Positions 54,206 through 64,000 of a DNA stretch of 64,000 bases are shown here, one piece after another (the stretch's first letter is position 1; each line of letters starts with the position of its first letter). Both the position numbers and the translations under genes were made by a program. The notes below the pieces were generated by a model. That model saw only the letters and a program-made list of their open reading frames with translations, was not told the origin of the DNA and searched no databases. The stretch is from Clarkia xantiana subsp. parviflora (taxonomy: Eukaryota; Streptophyta; Magnoliopsida; Myrtales; Onagraceae). Where the stretch lies: positions 200,416 through 264,415 of the forward strand of contig JAPTYO010000055.1 in NCBI GenBank assembly GCA_036873135.1. The letters run 5' to 3'.

Positions 54206-57200
54206 GACTTGATCTGAATCGTAGTTCAGATTCAAGTTGGTTCAGTGAGGGCGACCGCGAAAGTCACCGAATGGGTCAGTCTTTTCCTTCAGTTTGTCCT
54301 ATATTTTGAATAGTTAAGCGTGGGAGGACGTTGCAGATGTCCGGGACGGACACGACTTCTTCTAACACTAGAAAACCACTGGGAGACACCCGGGACCAGA
54401 GCATGTCGTGAAAGAAGCACACTGGGCGGGCGTGCTTCGACCGTGTCTCCGGGGCACAGTTGAATGTAGATATCATGAACGCGAGGTGCAGGATACCAGG
54501 CCGAGAAACCCGGGCAACCACTCCCCTATGTGCCGATCGCTAGCGCATCCAGGGCCCCGGCGCCCAGCTCAGCTGGAGAGGCCTAGCCTGATCTGAGAAG
54601 TGCTAATTCGGTTCGGATAGACTTCATTCAAGAACGCCGCCGCCCCTCTCCAATTAGTCGAGCTTCTCCGCCCCTGGAATCAATAAGAAAACAAGTGCTA
54701 ACTTGAAGATCAGTGAATAAAGCGAAAGGAAAGAAGAGACGTTTCTCGCTCGGCCCCTAAAGCGCACTATGCTCCGCTTCAACTTAGGAGAGTTTTCGGT
54801 GGAACCGGTGAACCACGCGAGCTGGTTAGGTGCGTGGGGCAGAGGGCTCTTAGTACCTGCTAGCGCAGCTATGCAGTGGAAGGGAAGGAGCCTAAATCGA
54901 CCTCCTTCTTTTCTTTTTTTTTTCTTTGAAAAAAAAGCAGTACAAAGAGATTAGACTCTCGAATGAGACTAAGCAGCCACCGACCGTTCCGACGCGCCCC
55001 TGACCTATTTTGATGTTGACCGAAAAGCTATCTAAAGGGCGAGCCTTGTTGTTGTTGTAAAACAAATGATAGAATGGAAAATGTTGAAGAACCACTAGTA
55101 GGGATATGGATGGAGTCTTGCTCAGTAAAGAGAGTTATAGATTCGTAGAAAAGGAGAAGAGCCTTTACTTGAGATTCTCTCCGTAAAGGCGCCTTAGCCT
55201 ATCTATAGTCTTAGGCCAGGCCCGGCGCTTGCTCGAACGCGCTAACTCAATAAGTTTAGGCTTTTGTTTCAGGGTGCGCGGGTTTTTATTAGGGCCTTTC
55301 CTTTCAAATGACAACAGCCTCTTCCTGCTGCGAGGGCCTTGCACGAAACCATAGTGCCCCCCGTCCGATCAAGTACCAGTTGCTTCGCTGTTAGGCCCAC
55401 TTAGGTTAGGGGGGCATTGCCCCTCAGTTCTTACCAACCTCCGGTGTGTAATCGACATCTTGCTAGCTTCAACTCGGTTGAATAATAAGCATAGCTTACC
55501 TCTGATGTCCATTTTTATTATTCATTTAGGGCGCGCGGCCGGTGCCTCCTTTCTCAAACCAGAACAAGTCTGAACGTTAGGGAAGATAAGGGAAGACCAC
55601 CTGAGCGAATCGACCGAGGGGACTTGACTTATCCAAACCGAAGGATAGCGGCAACAAGCGTTGCCTATCACGAGCAGCGTCGCTGCTTGACCGGCGGGGA
55701 GGAGCATCTCAAAGTATGGGGCAAAGGATCAAGCGCTTTGACTTTGTCCCCCAGGATCCACCACAGGTTGGGTTTGAGAGCCGTGTGATGGGTGACTATC
55801 CAGCACGGTTCGGAGAGCACTTATAGTCTGCGCTGCTGAATGGAAGCCCCCCTATCAAGCAAGAAAGAAGCGGCTCTTCCCACGGCGACCATTGACTCTA
55901 TTTATTATTATGGTAAATCAGTCTATCAAGATGTCAATCTTAGATCTTATTTCGGTTCGATACGTCCACCTACGAGACTCACCTTTGGCTTTCGTCTCGG
56001 TAGGTGTATTATTCTACATTTTCCCAAAAGAACATTTATTCATTTCTTTCTTCCCCGTCGACCACGACGACTGAAACGAGGCAAAAAATCCAGACCCGGA
56101 AAGGAGAAGGCCCGGTGGTGGGCATTTGGGAAAGTCGGGCCGATCGGGTGTCTTCATTCAAGCGATGATACAGAAGAAGAACGAAACGAAGTGAGAGGCC
56201 GGGGGGCAGGGAAAAGAGTCGAGTCGATCAGGCTCGACGACCGGGAGAAGCAAAACGAAATCCGGATTTGGCCGAAAAAGAAGCAAGGCTATGGATACCA
56301 TGACCGATCACCATCGATAAAGAAGAATCTTTCTAAATCACTTCGGGTCAGCGGGGCCTTCAAGCATCCGAAATACGCCGGGGTTGTAAATGACATAGCC
56401 TTCCTGATAGAAAATGACGACTCCTTCAGAAAAACGAAGTTATTCAAGTTATTTTTCCCAAAGAAGTCCCGCTCCGACGGCCCGACGAGTCATCTACTTA
56501 AAAGGACCCTCCCTGCGGTGCGTCCCTCCTTGAATTATTCGGTCATGCAATACTATTTGAATACAAAGAACCAAATGCATTTCGACCCCCTCGTAGTTCT
56601 CAATCATTTCGTGGCACCGGGCGTGGCTGAACCATCTACGATGGGGGGAGCGAATGCACAGGGAAGAAGCAACGAGTTGAGAATACGTTCTCGCATCGCT
56701 TTTTTTGTAGAAAGCTCGACTAGCGAGAAAAAGGGTTTGGACGAAGCCAAAAAGAGGTTGACCCACTTCATTCGCCAAGAGAATGATCTTCGCTTCGCTG
56801 GAAGAACAAAAACCACCATCTCGCTCTTTCCTTTCTTCGGTGCTACCTTTTTATTTCCCAGGGATGGGGTTGGGGTGTATAAGCACCTTTTTTTGAGGAT
56901 GCCCGGGAACAACTCCTAGGTCAATTAAGGATCAAATGTTGGAAGCTCATGGGTAAGGATAAGGTAATGGAATTGATAGAGAAATTCATAGACCTAGGTG
57001 GGATAGGAGAATTGATAAAGGGAATAGAGATGATGATAGAGATCATACTGAGAAACAGAATAATTCCGTACGGGTACAACTCTTATTTGAACGAAGTGAA
57101 AAAAATGCGATCTTTGTTGTCTAATAGAACAAAGACGAATACCATAATTGAGTCGGTCAAGATAAAATCTGTTTATCAAAGTGCTTCTCCGATTGCTCAA

Positions 57201-57479
57201 GACATCTCTTTTCAACCGAGGAACAAAAGAAGATCATTTCGTTCTATTTTTAGTCAAATTGTGAAGGATATTCCATTAGTAATGAAAAAAGGGGTTGAGG
57301 GGATCCGTATATGTTGTTCAGGTCGATCAAAAGGTGCAGAAATAGCTAGAACTGAATGCGGAAAGTATGGAAAAACATCTCGTAATGTATTTCACCAGAA
57401 AATCGATTATGCTCCTGCGGAAGTATCTACTCGTTACGGAATCTTAGGTGTCAAAGTGTGGATTTCTTATAGTAAGTAA
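54175..57479 (+). CDS. rps3: Ribosomal protein S3, two exons, with a one-base frameshift
   Basis: Exon 1 is 54175-54248 (74 bases, [20 protein letters not shown]...FS plus two bases). The group II intron is 54249-55901. Exon 2 starts at 55902 with the base completing an Asp codon, then [20 protein letters not shown]. The long insert typical of plant mitochondrial Rps3 follows. At 56888-56894 there is a run of seven T; an eighth T would keep the frame. As written, the frame ends at TAG 56917-56919. The downstream frame (FEDAREQLL onward) stays open for 194 codons to TAA 57477-57479, covering the conserved C-terminal domain ([20 protein letters not shown]). The gene is therefore a pseudogene or carries an assembly indel. 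It sits 13 bases after rps19 and 9 bases before rpl16. Confidence 0.92.
55155..55193. repeat. Short dispersed repeat, inverted variant
   Basis: The reverse complement reads TTTACGGAGAGAATCTCAAG then TAAAGGCTCTTCT, a variant of the 33 bp repeat at 41405 and 48283 with a few changes. It lies inside the rps3 intron next to the GC-rich member at 55198. Confidence 0.7.
55198..55246. repeat. GC-rich palindromic short repeat, member 3
   Basis: CTATCTATAGTCTTAGGCC, five extra bases, then CGGCGCTTGCTCGAACGCGC. Same family as 42546-42589 and the shorter 4683-4714. Located in the rps3 intron. Confidence 0.8.
55778..55811 (+). ncRNA. Group II intron domain V (rps3 intron)
   Basis: A 34-nucleotide hairpin beginning GAGCCGTGTGATGGG and ending AGCACGGTTC, 90 bases upstream of exon 2. 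This matches the catalytic domain V consensus and supports splicing competence. Confidence 0.9.
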
Positions 57480-57488
57480 AAAAAAGGA

Positions 57489-57923
57489 GTGCTATATCCG
57501 AAACGTACGAAATATAGTAAATATCGTAAAGGCAGATGTAGTAGGGGTTGCGAACCGGACGGTACACAACTTAGTTTTGGAAGATATGGCACTAAAAGTT
57601 GTAGAGCTGGTCGTCTTTCATATCGAGCCATTGAAGCAGCGCGTCGTGCTACAATCGGACAATTCCATCGTGCTATGAGCGGACAATCCCGAAGAAATGG
57701 GAAGATATGGGTAAGAGTTCTCGCAGATCTCCCTATTACCGGGAAACCTACAGAAGTAAGAATGGGAAGAGGAAAAGGAAATCCTACGGGTTGGATTGCT
57801 CGTGTGTCCACGGGACAAATCCTATTTGAAATGGATGGTGTGAGTTTGTCAAATGCTCGACAAGCCGCTACATTAGCGGCGCATAAACCATGTTCGTCAA
57901 CCAAGTTTGTTCAGTGGTCGTAA
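57489..57923 (+). CDS. rpl16: Ribosomal protein L16
   Basis: Encodes a 144-residue uL16 large-subunit protein complete to the usual C-terminus KPCSSTKFVQWS. Conserved parts include YPKRTKYSKYRKGRCSRG, GTKSCRAGRLSYRAIEAARR and RVLADLPITGKPTEVRMGRG, then GKGNPTGWIARVSTGQILFE. No in-frame ATG precedes this region, so the start is taken as GTG at 57489, as known for rpl16 in several plants. The gene begins nine bases after the rps3 stop and has no intron. A tRNA-like element follows 240 bases downstream. Confidence 0.95.
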   Translation: MLYPKRTKYSKYRKGRCSRGCEPDGTQLSFGRYGTKSCRAGRLSYRAIEAARRATIGQFHRAMSGQSRRNGKIWVRVLADLPITGKPTEVRMGRGKGNPTGWIARVSTGQILFEMDGVSLSNARQAATLAAHKPCSSTKFVQWS

Positions 57924-58163
57924 CTGGTTAGTGGGGAAAAACCGGGCCGGGATTCAAAATAATTAGGCGAATTGTTCCTGAACGACGGAAGTGGAACGAG
58001 ACTAAAGAAGAGAGTATACTCCACCCCCAGTAGACAAGGAATCAAATTCCCGCTCCGACAAACAAAAGGTTATGGTTCTCGGTTATCCAATCAACGGAGA
58101 GGGAAGGCGTCGGGTGAACCGACCCCGGATGTAGTCTGTCGCATGACGAACCGGGTTACCAAA

Positions 58164-58245
58164 GTCACGAGTCGAATAAAAGGGAATTCGCTGGGCATGT
58201 CTTTTTTTCCATCCCAGAAGTGCAGGTTCGAATCCAGCTCGTGAC
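58164..58245 (+). ncRNA. tRNA-like element downstream of rpl16 (candidate t-element)
   Basis: An 82-base cloverleaf can be drawn. The acceptor GTCACGA (58164-58170) pairs with TCGTGAC (58239-58245) over seven pairs, with A next. The D stem CGAA (58173-58176) pairs with TTCG (58187-58190) around a loop containing GGG. An anticodon-like stem CTGGG (58191-58195) pairs with CCCAG (58213-58217) around a 17-base T-rich loop. The T stem GCAGG-CCAGC encloses TTCGAAT with one mismatch. The oversized loop rules out a normal tRNA. Its place 3' of rpl16 suggests a role in 3' end cleavage. A decayed tRNA is the alternative. Confidence 0.55.
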
Positions 58246-61200
58246 AAGACCTTTGGTCATTGTTTATCTCGGCGCCTCTGTTTTCTCCTGTTATGGATGA
58301 CTTTCCCATCTTTTTGTTGGTAGCAGAGGGAATTGGATGCCGAGCAACCTTGCGACTAGCGATGATGGTTCCAGACAAGGTCAAGATGGCGATCATGGAT
58401 TCACGTCAGTTGCTGGGAGCTATCAGAAGCTGTTCGATTGGACCTCTTTCCTTGTTCGGGATCAAACCTGATATCAGATAGTTGTTATCTAGTAGGAATC
58501 TGTGTAAGAACTAGTTGCTGAGGGAGAGATTGATCTGAGAGATCATAGCGAAAGCTAGGTCTTGTTCGCCCTGTTTTTGCTTCCAAACTTCTTAAGGTTC
58601 GCCGGTATTTGCGCACTTCTTCCTCTTGCTTTTACATAACTTCCCCGCAAGGGAAGCTCATTAATTGGAAGAATAGGAAACCATTCCGATATTCTTTTTG
58701 GTATCTTTCTCCTATCCTTGCTGTCTAGCAACCACTTTCCTTTGTCCCGAGGTGATCATTGTTGACTCGATACTTCCCTCATTCAAGGATCGCGGGTTCA
58801 AACCCTAACTAAGATAGGTCACAGACTCGAAACAAAGCTATGAAGCAGGGGACTCTGTCTGAAGCATCAGCGGACTTGGGAGCGGATGCAGACTCAGATA
58901 AGGCATCGGAGGATAAGCCCGTCATCAGAAACATAAGAAGCTGCTGGGGCAGATTGGAAGGAGGGCGTCAGTGTTAGCCCATTCGTTCGATATCCGTAAT
59001 TTGATCCTCCCCTCGGAGTGGATGAGCAAAAGACAGATAGGACTGACTCAAAGGAGAGCCCCATAAGCCGGCGCAGAAGCAAGTTTAGAAGAAAACCGGA
59101 TTATGGGCTATCATCAGCATGCCCATCGGAATGGTCTGAAGCAGGGCCTGACTACTCAAAATAGACAGCTTGCGGAGGGTATAGGATACCTCGCACAAAG
59201 CTCATCATGGGAAGTGTTCACTAAAGTGCTTTTCCTCGTTCGTGCGAAGAGAAATAGGCTAAGGAAGGATAGGTCGCTTTCCCAGAGGTTGGGATTGCCG
59301 AATTCGATGAAAGGATTTCGGGCAAGTTCTCCAATGAATTACGTTCTGGAATTGTGGTCAGAAAACGAGTACTCACCAACGAGCGGAACAAGGGACTGAC
59401 TCTCGACACTTCCCTCGTGCGAGGACTCAGACTCGTTCCTTATTTAACGAGGAAGACCTGACCTTGTGAACCCTCCCGGATGGTATTTAAGGAGCTATTA
59501 AGCCACGTTACCTTTTTTATGAAGGAGACACCGAGCTGGTCATACGTGCATTAGAAGCGGGCGTAGGCGCCCTCTGGTGAAGATATTACGAACCGGGTTA
59601 AGCCTGTAACGATCGGCTAATGACAGGAAGCACAGATCCGACTGAGGCGAGCCCACCCGCAAGGTAATCCGTGAGCCCGGACTTAGGAGACAGGGCATCT
59701 GTGTAAGCCCATCTAAGGCGCCGATAAGCCTCTTTCGCTTCATTGACTGGGTGGGGGCATAAAAGATCTGTTACATGCGTTAGAAGCACACAGAGACGTC
59801 ACCTGGCGAAGCTAACTGGTATGAACCATCAAAAAGCTCAGTTACAGGCCCGTCAGATCGAGTAGACTCTGGAGATAGCTCGGAAGGTGGGTCATCCAAA
59901 GCCTCAGCGGACCCATACGAAAGGGAACCCGCAGATAGTCCCACAGACTCGGGATAGATTATCATTAGAGAGGGAACTGCATTAGAAGCAACCGACCCTT
60001 CTTTTTTATGAGATTAGAAGCGGACTCTCCAACAACAGGAGAACGCGTAACTATGCCTTCCCAGAACCGTTTGGTCGAGGTTATTTGAAACCTCCTCCTA
60101 AGAAGGGTACGAGCCGGGCTCATGCAGGTTCAAATCCTGCTTACCCTAGTAATGTTGAAGTTCAATATCGATCTGCTTCTTCAGCTGGAAAGTAAAGAGA
60201 TCGAGGTAAATCACTTTTGAACGGGAAAAAGATTGGGTTGGCACAATAAGTTGACCCCCCCCCCCTTTTTTCATTTTCACTAAATTCGGACGAATATGCG
60301 CCCCCAAAAAGAGGAAAACGAACTCGAATGAGAGCCAGGAAAGACGGATTCGCATGCGTTATGGAAGCTATCTTTTTCACGAGATCTGTGATCCGATCCC
60401 AATCATGTCATTTCGCCCTCACCCTGTGCACAAGTCACCTCATTCTCTGTGTGCGCTGCCCCCCTGGTGGGCTAAGCCATTGGAAGTAAAGAGCCAAGTT
60501 TGGCACCTCTCGAGAATCGGAGGGTCGGCATCATCCTCTGAAGATCTTCCACAACCAGACTCAAGGACACAAGCAAGACCTCCTGTGAGTCCCTCTCCTG
60601 TTGAGGTCGAGCAACTTCATACCTCTTCCCTGACTATCGGGTGTCATTCTCGAGAATATCCTCTGTTGCCTTAGCCATCCTCGTCTGATGATCCTCCCGT
60701 CGAGCTTTCTTTGGCCATTTCTTCCCATTCGTCTTACTTTTCTTCTGCTTGCGAGTCTTCAGATTCCGAGTGGGTCCCTTCTTCCATCTAGCGAAGAGAT
60801 TCGCCCGTTGGCGAGTACCAAATACGAGGAGTTTTCTGAGAACTGGTAAATAGTGCAGAGTCAACTAGGATCAAACGTGGACACTCGACCCACTGGTGTG
60901 GAATGCAAGCAACCTCCCCACTAAGGTTGAGGGGATGAATCTACTACGAACAGGGCAGGTCCGGTTAGGGAATGCGAGAACTTGGGATCATCCCTTTAGT
61001 CCGTGGCAGGACTTTCAGCTCCTTCTTCTGCATCTGCCTTCTCAGATTGGCTTGTTCAATAACATAAATAAGTGTAACCTCGCGAACGAATAAGCAACCG
61101 CCATCGAGGTACGGGCAAGGAAAGCAATTAGACGGTATTATGCACATGTAATCCCCCCGCTTTGGAAGGCAAAAAGCCAATCTTTAGTGCATGATTTTCA

Positions 61201-64000
61201 CTTGGCAAGACGCAAGGCAAAGCCCAAGTTATGGTTGATCCCAGCCTTTTGCAAGAATAAGGTTTACCTAGTTTGGAGTGAAAAGCGGAGTCTTCTTGAC
61301 TCGATGGGATGACGTCTGCGTAAGCTCTCGTACTATCCTCATTCCCAGCTAGAGCGGCTGGGCAAGGACCGGTTACAGATGGAAGGCTAGAAAGACGATG
61401 AAATAGAACCGCAAACCCTCTTGAGACCATCTGGTCACATCAAACACAGGACTACCCAAATGCGCGTTAAAAGCGTGCTCTGGTACCCTCTTTGAGGATG
61501 TTCGCTGGTAATAGATGTTTATGCTTTCAAAGGTACCATAGTTACAATATTTTATGCTGGAACGTAGCTCTCTACTTTGCCTGGACTTCTAACTTATGAG
61601 TTAGCCCTGTCTGAGTCAGCCTATTTTGAGTCTGCTCGTTACGCTGATGACTATTCCCCAGAGTCTTGTATTTCTGCCTTGTCTGGATTGGCTCGTACTC
61701 GATCTTAATTCACATATAGAAATAGGGGAAAGATGGTCCCAGTTGAACAGGAGATACCATATTAGATATCATATGAGCAGGCTCGGGCAAAACCCCTGTA
61801 TAGCCTCTCGAAAGAGAGAAAGGACAGGGGTTCAATGTATTAGATAGTGGCTCATAGATCTCATGATTCATAGTGTGTGAACCTCGACGGGAACTTCTCT
61901 CCTTGTCATAACCACGAGTATGAACTAGCGCTCAGGTCAAGAGTTTGCTCCTGTGAGCTGTCTCTTTTAAGCAGAATTGGAATATGCTTTTAAGGTCTTC
62001 CGAGGGTATGATAAGGTATTACGCATCTTTACGAGTTGCTCTCTGGGGTGAACTTCTTAGCTATCTAAGTTGCCAGTTACCACCTTCTTCATCCCAAACA
62101 GTTCTGAGAGTATTCTATTTCTATCTCCCATACGTAACCCGAGCTTTCTTGCTTGTAGCGAAAGTCACTCGTACTATAACGCTTCGTTCATAGGCTCATT
62201 TCTCGGATTCAGTAGGTTATTGAAAGCAGATGTTACGTAGAGAAGCAGATAATTTTACATGTTGATTAGAACGAGCGCTTAGGTGGTTAATTCCAGAATG
62301 TCTTCAACCGATCTTCTTTTCACGGTAGGGACAGGTTCACGATGTCCGTAGGGGTAGGAAGCTCGCCTTGTTGGTATAGGCAAGGTAGACAGTTAGCTAA
62401 CTCAACCAGCTTGGTTGTTCAACTACGTAACTTCTCCTTTCAATAACCGTAGGTGTTGGAAAGATAGATTACGTTCAAGTAAGAGATGCCATAGGAGTGT
62501 AATCAGCTGTTGCTAACACAAGTGGTATTGCTTTACCTTAACCAGTTGATGTACCTGTATGAGAAAGACACGTAAGATATGCTTTCCATAGCATTAGGGG
62601 AATGAGACAAGTTCTTTTACGAGAGCTTTCTCTTAATGAAGACAGAGAAGGTTACGTAAACCTGCTTTATGACTCTTTGAGAGGTACATAAAGCATTAGT
62701 TATGGATGATTCTCCTGCTGTCACATCTCCTTACGCTTTCAGTATCTGTAAGACTGTCGAAAGTAAAGGAGTGGTGCATCAATATGTACCACGACTGGAT
62801 CAGGTAAGCAAAAGGAAAGAGGTAGCTATCACACCTGCAGCTAAAGGCCAACAAGAGCTGAGAGTCCAGACTCTGACGAAAAGGTGGTCTCGGAAGAAGC
62901 AGAAGATAGGTCCGCTTGCGGCTAAGCTTCAATTACGTTAGAGAACGAACATGGAGATACCAATCTAACTCTCTGAGCACTTCCCGAGTCGGGTGTGTTT
63001 AGAAGCTATCCTTTCTCCCATGTTTCGATTCCGTTTGTGCGGATCTTCATTCAGTTAAAAAGCCGTCAACTTGTTGTGAAAGAGCCCAATCTTTTGTTGA
63101 TGAAAAGTACCTGTTTTTGCTTGATTTCCGGTGGTAATTTCAGTTCAAATGCTCCACTTTTTCTGACTTTTTGTGAGAAGTAGTTCTACCGCGCTTCGGT
63201 TACACCTACACTTGCTGGTCTCAAAACCGAGATTTGATGGTAGATCTTTTGCTAGTTTGTGCCCGTTGGAGCGAGGTAATTAGCTCCTTTGTCTGCTTTG
63301 AATGTCTCGTCCCCTGTGGGAATGCTAAAAGTGAGACAGAGGTCACGCCATAAGGCGAGTTTACGAATAGATTGGTACCCATGTGGAAGAGCAGTCAAAA
63401 GGACCTTGGAGGGGCTAGTTACACTTAAACAACAGCTCTGGGGCTTTAGGTGCTCGACCGATAAGGGAGAGGGGCTGAGAAGCTTTCTAATAACAATATT
63501 ATAATACCTCGCTTCGCGTCGCTTACTTGGTGGGAACTATTGGCTTTGGGACGACTGGCTTTGGAACGACTACTACTAAGAAAAAGAGTATTTGTAGTAG
63601 AAATAATAACAAATGCTGGCTACCTACTAGAACTCGAAACCAATCTCTTTTCTCACTCTTTCCTAGGAGAACTAGGTTTAGTTCGGCTTTCAACATGCCA
63701 TTTCGCTACATGCTTAACACATGTTCTTGAAGGTCGAGATAGAAGTCGAGATGCGAGTCAAGCAGGAGTTTTTGTCTTGTCCTATTTTTTTGGACAACGA
63801 ATCCTAGGCAGCTGCGTTGAAAAATGAGCCAGTGCGTTGATTGAGACCTAAAGCAAAGTGCTTGAGCAAAGCCATTTGATTGCCTCCTATCTGCTTTCTT
63901 CCTTTGTTGAGCTATCTTCCCCCAATTCCCGTTCTCGGATTTTTATCTCCCAATTCCCCACCGGGGTTCGTTGTTCAAGCACAAGAGTTCAGTTCAAATG
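58246..64000. other. Long spacer with no recognised gene
   Basis: About 5.7 kb to the end of the window. Frames of 60-106 codons occur on both strands (for example 58091-58396 minus, 60354-60674 plus, 63540-63827 plus), none recognised. It contains a T-arm-like string with a short acceptor-like pairing at 60104-60147 and repeat partner 62768-62806. No rRNA or intron signature seen. Confidence 0.5.
62768..62806. repeat. 39 bp inverted repeat partner
   Basis: Reverse complement of 18039-18077 over 39 bases, apparently without mismatch. Confidence 0.85.

Larger units (their letters stand above)
54249..55901 (+). other. rps3: rps3 intron, group II
   Basis: A 1,653-base intron after codon position 74, the standard place in plant rps3. 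It starts GGGCGACCGCG and has domain V at 55778-55811, then a short domain VI before exon 2. It contains small repeats (55155-55193 and 55198-55246) but no maturase frame. Confidence 0.88.

Noticed and set aside
58785..58815. GGGTTCAAACCC resembling a T arm
   Set aside because: No acceptor partner, D arm or anticodon arm at the expected distance; a short palindrome by chance.
1..64000. A CRISPR array, phage or bacterial operon
   Set aside because: No regularly spaced direct repeats with spacers, and the gene content is wholly plant mitochondrial, nuclear or plastid in origin.

Overview
The window is a piece of a flowering-plant mitochondrial genome. The evidence is a set of plant mitochondrial genes with their group II introns: nad9, ccmC, nad2 exons 3-5, rps19-rps3-rpl16, and native trnY(GUA) and trnC(GCA). 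Plastid-derived tRNA genes (trnW, trnN, trnV) and many genomic codons that need C-to-U editing point the same way. The species cannot be fixed from sequence alone. The large spacers and heavy load of nuclear transposon debris suggest a large, expanded mitogenome.

Layout. 0.1-0.4 kb: a second, inverted copy of rps19. 3.5-4.2 kb: LINE reverse transcriptase debris. 4.9-5.4 kb: nad9. 6.2-6.5 kb: a plastid insert with a broken trnP and trnW. 7.3-10 kb: fused Ty1/copia and Ty3/gypsy remnants. 10.4-11.5 kb: ccmC on the minus strand, interrupted by a run of N and followed by a tRNA-like element. 13.4-13.8 kb: nuclear asparagine synthetase fragment. 18.3-19.0 and 22.4-23.1 kb: LINE pieces. 24.4-25.1 kb: gypsy protease. 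27 kb: plastid trnV. 27.5-28.5 kb: nuclear presenilin pseudogene. 28.6-29.5 kb: mitovirus polymerase remnant. 30-30.9 kb: LINE. 31.7-33.9 kb: nearly open Ty3/gypsy pol. 34.1-34.6 kb: DUF4283 piece. 36.0-40.5 kb: nad2 exons 5, 4 and 3 on the minus strand, preceded by trnY, trnN and trnC (41-44.3 kb). 51.5-52.9 kb: gypsy gag. 53.9-57.9 kb: rps19-rps3-rpl16, followed by a second tRNA-like element at 58.2 kb. The rest is spacer in which I recognise no gene.

How the genes work together. nad2 and nad9 encode subunits of respiratory complex I. ccmC belongs to the cytochrome c haem-delivery pathway. rps19, rps3 and rpl16 encode mitoribosomal proteins and form a remnant of the bacterial S10 operon. 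nad2 exons 3-5 carry the 3' half of a trans-spliced intron, so exons 1-2 must lie elsewhere. tRNA genes of both native and plastid origin serve translation.

Points of most interest. Two tRNA-like cloverleaves with enlarged central arms lie just downstream of ccmC and rpl16; they resemble the t-elements that set mRNA 3' ends in plant mitochondria. The N run in ccmC lies between two copies of the same 203-205 bp, so it is probably a false gap. rps3 has a one-base frameshift in a T run that may be real or an assembly error. Nuclear (presenilin, asparagine synthetase) and viral (mitovirus) sequences have been captured, two of them side by side.
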